DNA of 5,211 nt from Lonsdalea quercina subsp. quercina (lineage in GTDB: Bacteria; Pseudomonadota; Gammaproteobacteria; Enterobacterales; Enterobacteriaceae): positions 196,872-202,082 of the forward strand of contig NZ_JIBO01000002.1 in NCBI RefSeq assembly GCF_000688655.1, in the 5' to 3' direction. Of the stretch, positions 1 to 5,211 are shown piece after piece. Position numbers and translations under genes: made by a program. Every line of letters starts with the position of its first letter. Position 1 is the stretch's first letter. The notes under the pieces are model-generated. The model ran no database searches. It saw only the letters and a program-made list of their open reading frames with translations, and had not been told where the DNA came from.

Positions 1-189
1 GACCGTCCAGTCTGGGATCACGGGGCAGGGGGGGCCATTATTTAAGGTGGAAAGGGCACGTTGTTTCGCACTCACTGAGGCGAGACTGATTAGTCGACGG
101 TGTTCTGCACAGAATCGCTCAAACGCCTGTCAGGCGAGCTTTGCGCGTTTGTAGTTATGCTGCCGCTAAAAGTTTCTCCCAACTCAACA
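1..189. other. left flank, no gene recognised
   Basis: I find no convincing coding sequence here. One forward frame is open from position 2 to about 154, but it has no start within the window, no recognisable protein character (many Arg, Ser and Cys residues) and no family resemblance, so I do not call it. Another forward frame ends at 43-45 after 14 residues; it could be the tail of a gene to the left, but nothing supports that. Visible structure includes four G-tracts within 14-34, a perfect palindrome with 6-bp arms at 124-136 (CGCCTG-T-CAGGCG), and a copy at 139-150 of a 12-mer that recurs upstream of ssb at 921-932. It is best described as intergenic DNA downstream of ssb. Confidence 0.6.
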
Positions 190-193
190 CAAT

Positions 194-220
194 AAAAAAC
201 CCCGATATCTCGGGGTTTTT
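194..220. terminator. bidirectional intrinsic terminator downstream of ssb
   Basis: A perfect inverted repeat: CCCCGA at 200-205, a TATC loop at 206-209 and TCGGGG at 210-215. It is flanked by six A (194-199) on one side and five T (216-220) on the other. Read on the minus strand it is a GC-rich hairpin followed by a T-run, 33 bp past the ssb stop codon, which is the classic Rho-independent arrangement. The symmetry means it can also stop plus-strand transcription entering from the left, insulating ssb on both sides. Confidence 0.93.
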
Positions 221-253
221 GGCGGACGGTTCAACAAACGAGTCGGGTTCGAA

Positions 254-817
254 TTAGAACGGGATATCGTCGTCGAAATCCATCGGCGGTTCATTGTTCG
301 GGGCTGCCGGAGCGGTATTCTGCTGCGGACGCGCGGCCTGCTGTCCGCCGCCGCTGAACTGGTTGTTCGCCTGCGGCTGCTGAGGCTGACCCCAGCCGCC
401 CTGCTGGTTGTTGCCGCCAACAGGGCCGCCTGCCGGTGCGCCGCCGCCTGCCGGTGCGCCGCCGCCTGAACGGCCGCCGAGCATCTGCATGGTGCCGCCG
501 ATATTCACGACAACTTCCGTCGTGTAACGGTCGGTGCCGCTTTGATCCTGCCATTTACGCGTCTGCAGCTGGCCTTCGATATAAACCTGAGAACCTTTGC
601 GCAGGTATTCTCCGGCGACTTCAGCCAGTTTGCCGAACAGCACAACACGGTGCCACTCAGTTTTCTCTTTCTGCTCGCCGGTTTGCTTATCGCGCCAGCT
701 TTCGGACGTGGCCAGGGTAATGTTGGCTACTGCGCCGCCATTCGGCATGTAACGAACTTCCGGGTCTTGTCCGAGATTCCCGAGAAGAATGACTTTATTA
801 ACGCCTCTGCTGGCCAT
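254..817 (-). CDS. ssb: single-stranded DNA-binding protein SSB
   Basis: This is the 187-residue SSB, which coats single-stranded DNA as a homotetramer in replication, recombination and repair and recruits partner enzymes. Residues 1-112 form the OB fold and are nearly identical to the remembered E. coli protein, with the DNA-stacking aromatics Trp41, Trp55, Phe61 and Trp89 in place (numbered with Met1). Residues 113-177 are a disordered Gly/Gln/Pro/Asn-rich linker. The last nine residues, MDFDDDIPF, are the canonical acidic tip that binds partners such as exonuclease I, RecQ, PriA and the chi subunit of DNA polymerase III. The linker carries a duplicated GGGAPA unit, and the protein is about nine residues longer than the 178-residue E. 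coli form. The start is fixed by homology and by AGGAGA at 825-830, seven bases upstream. It is divergent from uvrA and probably LexA-controlled through the shared operator. Confidence 0.99.
   Translation of the reverse strand: MASRGVNKVILLGNLGQDPEVRYMPNGGAVANITLATSESWRDKQTGEQKEKTEWHRVVLFGKLAEVAGEYLRKGSQVYIEGQLQTRKWQDQSGTDRYTTEVVVNIGGTMQMLGGRSGGGAPAGGGAPAGGPVGGNNQQGGWGQPQQPQANNQFSGGGQQAARPQQNTAPAAPNNEPPMDFDDDIPF
425..468. repeat. 18-bp tandem repeat inside ssb linker
   Basis: About 2.4 exact copies of an 18-bp unit lie head to tail. The full copies are 431-448 and 449-466, with six matching bases before and two after. The period is a multiple of three, so the repeat encodes a duplicated GGGAPA hexapeptide at about residues 118-129 of SSB without disturbing the frame. 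It probably arose by replication slippage and lies in the disordered linker, away from the DNA-binding fold and the acidic tip. Confidence 0.92.
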
Positions 818-824
818 GTGGGTG

Positions 825-830
825 TCTCCT
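825..830 (-). promoter_or_regulatory. ssb ribosome binding site
   Basis: Read on the minus strand the bases are AGGAGA, a near-perfect Shine-Dalgarno sequence seven bases before the ATG at 817-815. This spacing supports the chosen start, which also agrees with the conserved N-terminus MASRGVNKV. Confidence 0.93.
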
Positions 831-863
831 GATGGATCAATTTTTAAATAGTCTAAACGATGA

Positions 864-872
864 ATTCTAGCA
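864..872 (-). promoter_or_regulatory. candidate ssb promoter, extended -10 type
   Basis: On the minus strand this reads TGCTAGAAT, an extended -10 element (TGn followed by a five-of-six match to TATAAT), about 47 bp upstream of the ssb start codon. No good -35 hexamer lies 16-18 bp further upstream, which is tolerable for extended -10 promoters. E. coli ssb is known to have several promoters; this could be a constitutive one, as it is about 75 bp from the LexA box. It is a motif-based prediction only. Confidence 0.42.
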
Positions 873-886
873 CGCTACACCGCCTT

Positions 887-892
887 ATTATA
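887..892 (-). promoter_or_regulatory. candidate ssb promoter -10 (TATAAT)
   Basis: A perfect sigma-70 -10 hexamer on the minus strand, about 70 bp upstream of the ssb start. The sequence 16-18 bp further upstream is A/T-rich but does not resemble TTGACA. A better -35-like element, TTGTCA on the minus strand (complement of 936-941), lies 43 bp upstream, too far to pair with this -10. That element, adjacent to the LexA box, may belong to a separate LexA-proximal ssb promoter whose -10 I cannot place with confidence. Confidence 0.4.
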
Positions 893-947
893 CTCGCGAT
901 GCGCGCCGCATAATTTTTTCCTTTGCGCGTTTATTTGACAACCACCA

Positions 948-963
948 CTGGTTATCCATTCAG
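948..963. promoter_or_regulatory. LexA (SOS) box shared by ssb and uvrA
   Basis: The sequence CTGG-TTATCCAT-TCAG fits the LexA framework CTGT-N8-ACAG with one change in each half-site. Compared with the E. coli uvrA/ssb operator as I remember it (CTGT-ATATTCAT-TCAG), 13 of 16 positions match, including the same atypical TCAG right half. The position is also conserved: between divergent ssb and uvrA, just upstream of a CATAAT -10 element for uvrA. LexA bound here would cover the predicted uvrA -35 region and lie beside a TTGTCA element facing ssb. The call rests on motif and synteny; the CTGG half suggests weaker binding than a consensus site. Confidence 0.83.
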
Positions 964-981
964 TTTTATTTATGCCATAAT
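953..981 (+). promoter_or_regulatory. uvrA sigma-70 promoter overlapping LexA box
   Basis: The -10 is CATAAT at 976-981, preceded by TG at 973-974, making an extended -10 element. At 17-bp spacing the -35 is TATCCA (953-958), a poor hexamer that lies inside the LexA operator. This geometry mirrors the E. coli uvrA promoter as I remember it and explains repression by occlusion. A consensus TTGACA at 935-940 is close by, but no acceptable -10 lies 16-18 bp from it on this strand. The predicted transcript would start near 988, giving a leader of about 64 bases. Confidence 0.65.
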
Positions 982-1038
982 CATTGGTTTCGTACTGGAT
1001 TTCTCTCTGCGTGAGGGATGCAAAACAGCGTCAATGAC

Positions 1039-1044
1039 GGGAAG
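1039..1044 (+). promoter_or_regulatory. uvrA ribosome binding site
   Basis: GGGAAG lies seven bases before the ATG at 1052: a moderate, imperfect Shine-Dalgarno sequence. Its first base is shared with the right arm of a small inverted repeat, CGTCA-A-TGACG at 1029-1039, which could form a 4-bp stem next to the site. The start is decided mainly by homology, since the family N-terminus [14 protein letters not shown] begins exactly here. Confidence 0.75.
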
Positions 1045-1051
1045 TATGTGA

Positions 1052-3898
1052 ATGGATAATATCGAAGTTCGTGGTGCCCGTACTCATAATCTCAAGAATA
1101 TCAATCTGATAATCCCACGCGATAAGTTGATTGTGGTCACGGGATTATCCGGATCCGGAAAGTCATCGCTGGCTTTTGACACCCTCTACGCCGAGGGGCA
1201 GCGACGTTACGTGGAATCGCTGTCGGCGTATGCCCGGCAGTTTTTGTCCCTGATGGAAAAACCAGACGTCGATCATATCGAAGGGTTGTCGCCGGCCATT
1301 TCCATCGAACAGAAGTCGACGTCTCACAACCCGCGCTCCACCGTCGGCACAATCACTGAAATTCATGACTACCTGCGTCTGCTGTATGCCCGCGTCGGGG
1401 AGCCTCGTTGCCCGGAACACGGCGTTCCGCTGGATGCCCAAACCGTGAGCCAGATGGTGGATAACGTACTGGCGCAGCCGGAAGACAAACGGCTGATGTT
1501 GCTGGCGCCGATTGTGAAAGACCGTAAGGGCGAGCACACCAAGACGCTGGAGAATCTGGCGACGCAGGGGTACATCCGCGCTCGGATCGATGGCGAAGTG
1601 TGCGATCTGTCCGATCCGCCGAAGCTGGAATTGCATAAAAAACACACTATTGAGGTTGTCGTTGACCGCTTCAAGGTGCGCAGCGATCTGGCCCAGCGGC
1701 TGGCGGAATCGTTTGAGACCGCGCTAGGACTATCAGGCGGCAGCGCCGTCGTCGCCGACATGGACGACGACAACGCGCCCGAACTGCTGTTCTCCGCCAA
1801 CTTCGCTTGCCCGATCTGCGGCTACAGCATGCATGAGATGGAACCGCGCATGTTCTCCTTCAATAACCCCGCCGGCGCGTGTCCGACCTGCGATGGGTTA
1901 GGCGTGCAGCAATTTTTCGACCCGTCCCGCGTCATCCAAAACCAGGAGCTGTCTCTGGCGGGCGGTGCGATTCGCGGATGGGATCGCCGCAATTTTTACT
2001 ACTTCCAAATGCTGCGTTCGTTGGCGGAACATTATGAGTTTGATGTCGATGCGCCGTTCGACAGCCTGAGCGCAGACATTCAGAAGGTCGTGCTGTACGG
2101 CTCCGGCAAGCAGAATATCGAGTTCAAATATATTAATGACCGCGGCGATACCTCGGTGCGACGCCATCCGTTCGAAGGCGTGCTGAACAACATGGAGCGG
2201 CGCTATAAGGAAACGGAATCGACGGCGGTGCGCGAAGAGCTGGCGAAGTTTATCAGCAACCGCTCCTGCGCAAGCTGCCACGGCACCCGCCTGCGCGAAG
2301 AGGCCCGCCATGTCTACGTGGCCGAAACCACGCTGCCGCACATTTCCGATATGAGCATCGGTCAGGCGCTCAGCTTTTTCCAGAATATTGCACTGAGCGG
2401 CCAGCGCGCGAAGATCGCCGAGAAGGTATTGAAAGAGATCGGCGATCGGCTGCGCTTCCTGGTGAACGTGGGTCTGAATTACCTGTCGCTCTCCCGCTCG
2501 GCGGAAACGTTGTCCGGCGGCGAAGCGCAGCGTATCCGTCTGGCGAGCCAGATCGGCGCAGGGCTGGTCGGCGTGATGTATGTGCTCGACGAACCGTCCA
2601 TTGGTCTTCATCAGCGGGACAACGAACGGTTGTTGGAAACGTTGATTCACCTGCGCGACCTCGGCAATACGGTGATTGTGGTCGAGCATGATGAAGACGC
2701 AATCCGCGCCGCCGATCATGTGATTGATATCGGTCCCGGCGCCGGGGTGCATGGCGGCGAGGTGATCGCCGAAGGCACCGTGGATCAAATCATGGCCGTC
2801 TCCGAATCCCTGACTGGGCAGTTCCTCAGCGGTCAGCGGAAAATCGAGGTGCCAACTGAACGCGTACCGGCCGATCCCACCAAAGTCCTGAAATTGATCG
2901 GCGCCAAGGGCAACAACCTTAAGGATGTGACGCTGACGCTGCCGGTAGGGTTGTTTATCTGCATCACCGGGGTGTCCGGATCGGGCAAGTCAACGCTGAT
3001 CAACGATACGCTATTCCCGCTGGCCCAGCGCCAGTTGAACGGTGCTACCATCGCTGAATCCGCGCCGTATCGCGACATTCAGGGGCTGGATCACTTCGAC
3101 AAAGTGATCGATATCGATCAAAGCCCAATCGGTCGTACGCCGCGCTCCAACCCGGCGACGTACACCGGCGTATTCACGCCAATCCGCGAGTTGTTCGCCG
3201 GCGTGCCGGAATCACGCACCCGCGGTTATAACCCCGGTCGCTTCAGCTTCAACGTGCGCGGCGGACGCTGTGAGGCGTGTCAGGGCGACGGCGTCATCAA
3301 GGTCGAGATGCACTTCCTGCCGGATATCTACGTGCCGTGCGATCAGTGCAAGGGCCATCGCTACAATCGTGAAACGCTGGAGATCAAATACAAAGGCAAA
3401 AGCATTCACGAAGTGCTGGATATGACGATTGAGGATGCTCGCGAGTTCTTCGACGCCATTCCGGCGCTGGCGCGTAAGCTGCAAACGTTGATCGACGTCG
3501 GTTTGTCCTATATCCGTTTGGGACAGTCGGCCACGACGCTGTCGGGCGGCGAGGCGCAGCGCGTCAAGCTGGCGCGCGAACTTTCCAAACGCGGCACCGG
3601 CCGGACGCTGTACATTCTGGATGAACCAACCACCGGGCTGCATTTCGCCGACATCCAACAGTTGCTGGCCGTGCTGCATCAGTTGCGCGATCAAGGCAAT
3701 ACCATTGTCGTCATCGAGCATAATCTGGATGTGATCAAAACGGCCGACTGGATTGTGGATTTGGGGCCGGAAGGCGGCAGCGGCGGCGGCGAAATTCTGG
3801 TCAGCGCTACGCCGGAAACCGTCGCCGAGTGCGAGGCTTCGCACACCGCACGCTTCCTTAAACCGCTACTGGCGCGAGAGACAACCCGCGTCCTCTGA
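1052..3898 (+). CDS. uvrA: excinuclease ABC subunit A (UvrA)
   Basis: A 948-residue ATPase that scans DNA for bulky lesions as a dimer, loads UvrB, and so starts nucleotide excision repair in the cytoplasm. It contains two ABC-type ATPase modules. The first has Walker A GLSGSGKS at 31-38, signature LSGGEAQR at 487-494, Walker B around Asp513-Glu514 and switch His546. The second has Walker A GVSGSGKS at 640-647, signature at 830-837, Walker B around Asp857-Glu858 and His890. Both expected zinc modules are intact: Cys253/256/277/280 and Cys740/743/763/766. A further cysteine pair lies at 406/409. The UvrB-binding and DNA-damage insertion domains lie between the first Walker A and its signature, as in all UvrA proteins. 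The protein aligns end to end with the 940-residue E. coli form except for eight extra C-terminal residues (ARETTRVL). No frameshift or missing catalytic residue is visible. Expression is predicted to be SOS-inducible through the LexA box. Confidence 0.99.
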   Translation: MDNIEVRGARTHNLKNINLIIPRDKLIVVTGLSGSGKSSLAFDTLYAEGQRRYVESLSAYARQFLSLMEKPDVDHIEGLSPAISIEQKSTSHNPRSTVGTITEIHDYLRLLYARVGEPRCPEHGVPLDAQTVSQMVDNVLAQPEDKRLMLLAPIVKDRKGEHTKTLENLATQGYIRARIDGEVCDLSDPPKLELHKKHTIEVVVDRFKVRSDLAQRLAESFETALGLSGGSAVVADMDDDNAPELLFSANFACPICGYSMHEMEPRMFSFNNPAGACPTCDGLGVQQFFDPSRVIQNQELSLAGGAIRGWDRRNFYYFQMLRSLAEHYEFDVDAPFDSLSADIQKVVLYGSGKQNIEFKYINDRGDTSVRRHPFEGVLNNMERRYKETESTAVREELAKFISNRSCASCHGTRLREEARHVYVAETTLPHISDMSIGQALSFFQNIALSGQRAKIAEKVLKEIGDRLRFLVNVGLNYLSLSRSAETLSGGEAQRIRLASQIGAGLVGVMYVLDEPSIGLHQRDNERLLETLIHLRDLGNTVIVVEHDEDAIRAADHVIDIGPGAGVHGGEVIAEGTVDQIMAVSESLTGQFLSGQRKIEVPTERVPADPTKVLKLIGAKGNNLKDVTLTLPVGLFICITGVSGSGKSTLINDTLFPLAQRQLNGATIAESAPYRDIQGLDHFDKVIDIDQSPIGRTPRSNPATYTGVFTPIRELFAGVPESRTRGYNPGRFSFNVRGGRCEACQGDGVIKVEMHFLPDIYVPCDQCKGHRYNRETLEIKYKGKSIHEVLDMTIEDAREFFDAIPALARKLQTLIDVGLSYIRLGQSATTLSGGEAQRVKLARELSKRGTGRTLYILDEPTTGLHFADIQQLLAVLHQLRDQGNTIVVIEHNLDVIKTADWIVDLGPEGGSGGGEILVSATPETVAECEASHTARFLKPLLARETTRVL

Positions 3899-3904
3899 AC
3901 CGTG

Positions 3905-3934
3905 CGTCCGCGTGGAACTTAGCCCGCGCGGACG
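3905..3934 (+). other. strong hairpin between uvrA and yjbQ
   Basis: CGTCCGCGTGG at 3905-3915 pairs with CCGCGCGGACG at 3924-3934. This gives an 11-pair GC-rich stem, with ten Watson-Crick pairs and one G-U at 3913/3926, closed by an 8-base loop. It starts six bases after the uvrA stop codon. No T-run follows, so it is not a canonical intrinsic terminator. It may stabilise the uvrA mRNA 3' end, be a processing site, or partly attenuate read-through into yjbQ. The wobble pair becomes an A-C mismatch in the antisense transcript, so the structure is best in the uvrA-sense RNA. Confidence 0.65.
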
Positions 3935-3952
3935 AACCTGTCTGCAACGTCA

Positions 3953-3958
3953 AAGGGG
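3953..3958 (+). promoter_or_regulatory. yjbQ ribosome binding site
   Basis: AAGGGG is a good Shine-Dalgarno match six bases upstream of the ATG at 3965. It favours that ATG over the in-frame ATG two codons later (3971), in agreement with the family N-terminus MWxQR. Confidence 0.82.
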
Positions 3959-3964
3959 CTGAAC

Positions 3965-4384
3965 ATGTGGATGCAACGGGAAATCGTTCTGAAGCCGAAA
4001 AGCCGCGGCTTCCATCTGATTACGCGCGATGTGCTGGCGTCGATACCGGAAATCAGTCAGTTGCGGGTTGGGCTATTACAGGTATTCATCAAGCACACTT
4101 CCGCGTCATTGACGCTGAATGAAAATGCCGACCCCACGGTACGTCAGGACTTCGAAAGCGCCTTCAATCGGCTAGTGCCGGAAAATGCGCCTTACTATCG
4201 CCACTGCGATGAAGGCAGCGACGACATGCCCGCGCATCTCAAGTCCAGCCTGCTGGGCAGCAGCGTTATGCTGCCGGTTAGCGACGGGGGCCTAAACATT
4301 GGGATATGGCAAGGAATTTACCTGTGTGAACACCGCAATCACGGAGGGAGTCGTTCTCTGGTGCTGACGTTGCAGGGCGAATAG
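3965..4384 (+). CDS. yjbQ: YjbQ family protein (UPF0047)
   Basis: A 139-residue small soluble protein of the YjbQ/UPF0047 family, which is widespread in bacteria and archaea. Family databases name it a secondary thiamine-phosphate synthase because members show weak activity of that kind; the true physiological role is unsettled. The hallmark segments are present in order: KHTSASLTLNEN (residues 43-54), DPTVRQD (56-62), DDMPAHLKSSLLG (86-98), GIWQGIYLCEHR (113-124) and the C-terminal HGGSR (126-130). His44, His91, His123 and His126 are candidates for the metal or phosphate site. Its length equals the E. coli protein within one residue, with no signal peptide or membrane segment. It lies 66 bp downstream of uvrA on the same strand with no obvious promoter of its own, so read-through from uvrA is plausible. 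The other E. coli neighbour gene, yjbR, is absent from this interval. Confidence 0.96.
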   Translation: MWMQREIVLKPKSRGFHLITRDVLASIPEISQLRVGLLQVFIKHTSASLTLNENADPTVRQDFESAFNRLVPENAPYYRHCDEGSDDMPAHLKSSLLGSSVMLPVSDGGLNIGIWQGIYLCEHRNHGGSRSLVLTLQGE

Positions 4385-4394
4385 CCGGGCATCC

Positions 4395-5211
4395 TCAGAG
4401 CGGGGCGACGCTTCCTCCGGCAATATACTCCACCACTACGCGGTTCCTGCCGGTATTTTTAGCCTTGTACAAGGCGTTGTCGGCGGTTTTAACCGCCGTA
4501 TCCAGCGGGCACTGTTTCGGCGTAAAGGATGTCACGCCTAATGACACCGTGATGTGGCGGCACATAGGAAAGATCATGCGCTCCACGCTCTTACGCAGGC
4601 GTTCGGCGATGATAGAGGCGATATGGATATCCGTTCCGGGCAGCAGCATCAGGAACTCCTCTCCGCCGGTGCGGCACATGATATCCATCTTGCGGGCGTT
4701 GCTGCGCATCTGCTGGCCGAGCTGGCGGATGACCTCGTCGCCGATATCGTGGCCGTAGGTATCGTTGACCTGCTTGAAGTTATCGATATCAATCACCACG
4801 ACCGATACCGATTTTTTTTCCAGCATGACCATTTCCAGGCCTTCCTGTAGTCCCCGCCGATTCAATAGCCCCGTCAGCGGATCGGTATGCGCTTCTGAGC
4901 TGAGACGACCAATACGTTTATGCAACATCATGGTGCCAAGCAAAATCGCGTCCTTCAACCTGGCTGCTTCCATGTACCAGGAGGGCACGGCCCGGATCTG
5001 GCTGATAGCGCCTTGTTCGCTCATTCTGCTGGCCGACATGGCCAGCTGACGGAGTGGTCGGGCAATGGATACAGCGAAGATCGTCAAGACCAGTAACGTC
5101 AACAAGGCGACCGGCGTGGCCTCCTTTAGCACGCTGTACATAATGTTATTCAGCGCTTTGTCTGTGACGGCGGAGGATTGCAGGGTGATCACGGTCCAAC
5201 CGGTCTTATGC
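4395..5211 (-). CDS. membrane-anchored GGDEF diguanylate cyclase, 5' end missing
   Basis: This is the C-terminal part of a diguanylate cyclase, which makes cyclic di-GMP from two GTP and so influences motility and biofilm formation. The reading frame stays open to the window edge. The GTG at 5192 is not a credible start because the preceding codons (HKTGWT) continue a conserved pattern. The visible N-terminal stretch resembles the end of a periplasmic dCache sensor domain. A transmembrane helix (about 5061-5120) and a HAMP-like linker beginning with RPLRQL follow. The GGDEF domain contains DPLTGLLNRR, the metal-binding Asp in VVVIDIDNFK, GGEEF at 4653-4667 and GRNRV near the end. An inhibitory RxxD site (RKMD, 4683-4694) lies five residues before GGEEF, so the enzyme is predicted to be active and product-inhibited. 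Its 3' end faces yjbQ with a 10-bp gap. The ligand cannot be inferred because the sensor is outside the window. Confidence 0.95.
   Translation of the reverse strand, partial: HKTGWTVITLQSSAVTDKALNNIMYSVLKEATPVALLTLLVLTIFAVSIARPLRQLAMSASRMSEQGAISQIRAVPSWYMEAARLKDAILLGTMMLHKRIGRLSSEAHTDPLTGLLNRRGLQEGLEMVMLEKKSVSVVVIDIDNFKQVNDTYGHDIGDEVIRQLGQQMRSNARKMDIMCRTGGEEFLMLLPGTDIHIASIIAERLRKSVERMIFPMCRHITVSLGVTSFTPKQCPLDTAVKTADNALYKAKNTGRNRVVVEYIAGGSVAPL

Noticed and set aside
124..136. Palindrome CGCCTG-T-CAGGCG as a terminator
   Set aside because: No T-run follows on either strand, and the one-base centre prevents a full hairpin; a strong terminator for ssb lies nearer the gene.
2..154. Open forward frame at the left edge
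   Set aside because: It is short, has no start in the window and no recognisable composition or family; its length is compatible with chance.
952..960. DnaA-box-like TTATCCATT
   Set aside because: It matches only seven of nine positions of TTATCCACA and is fully contained in the LexA operator, which explains it better.
1898..2788. 296-codon open frame antisense to uvrA
   Set aside because: It lies wholly inside conserved uvrA on the opposite strand. GC-rich codon bias routinely keeps such antisense frames open; no family resemblance or ribosome binding site supports it.
3212..3844. 210-codon open frame antisense to the uvrA 3' half
   Set aside because: Another shadow of the uvrA reading frame, rich in Ala, Arg and Gln as expected from complementing that coding sequence.
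4441..4457. Possible yjbQ terminator near a TATTTTT run inside the diguanylate cyclase gene
   Set aside because: The best stem before the T-run is only about three base pairs (CGG/CCG), too weak for an intrinsic terminator, and the bases are explained as coding sequence.
5190..5192. GTG as the start of the diguanylate cyclase
   Set aside because: The frame is open upstream to the window edge and encodes a pattern typical of the end of a dCache sensor, so the gene starts beyond the window.

Overview
The window is chromosomal DNA from a gammaproteobacterium, almost certainly a member of the Enterobacterales. The SSB and UvrA proteins match the remembered Escherichia coli proteins over nearly their whole length, ssb and uvrA are divergent around a LexA-type operator, and a yjbQ homologue lies next to uvrA. 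The coding sequence is GC-rich with strong codon bias. A Dickeya/Brenneria/Sodalis-like lineage would fit, but the genus cannot be fixed from this sequence.

Layout, left to right. Positions 1-189 contain no supported gene; they hold a G-rich tract and a small palindrome. A strong bidirectional intrinsic terminator (194-220) ends ssb. The ssb gene (254-817, minus strand) encodes single-stranded DNA-binding protein. The 234-bp ssb-uvrA intergenic region carries a LexA box at 948-963, a probable uvrA promoter overlapping it, and candidate ssb promoters. The uvrA gene (1052-3898, plus strand) encodes the damage-recognition ATPase of nucleotide excision repair. A strong hairpin without a T-tract lies in the 66-bp gap before yjbQ (3965-4384, plus strand). 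Ten bases beyond yjbQ, and convergent with it, is the 3' end of a membrane-anchored GGDEF diguanylate cyclase gene (4395 to beyond 5211, minus strand), whose 5' end is outside the window.

How the genes work together: ssb and uvrA form a divergent SOS-response pair, so LexA cleavage after DNA damage should raise both excision repair and single-strand protection. YjbQ is a conserved housekeeping protein that may share uvrA transcription here. The diguanylate cyclase makes c-di-GMP and belongs to a separate signalling function. Its catalytic motif and product-inhibition site are both intact.

No previously undescribed system is evident. The window is a conserved DNA-repair locus beside a lineage-variable signalling gene. 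The points most worth a second look are in the regulatory and intergenic DNA: the diverged LexA box, a 12-bp direct repeat flanking ssb, the uvrA-yjbQ hairpin, an upstream mini-ORF overlapping the uvrA start, and an 18-bp duplication in the SSB linker.
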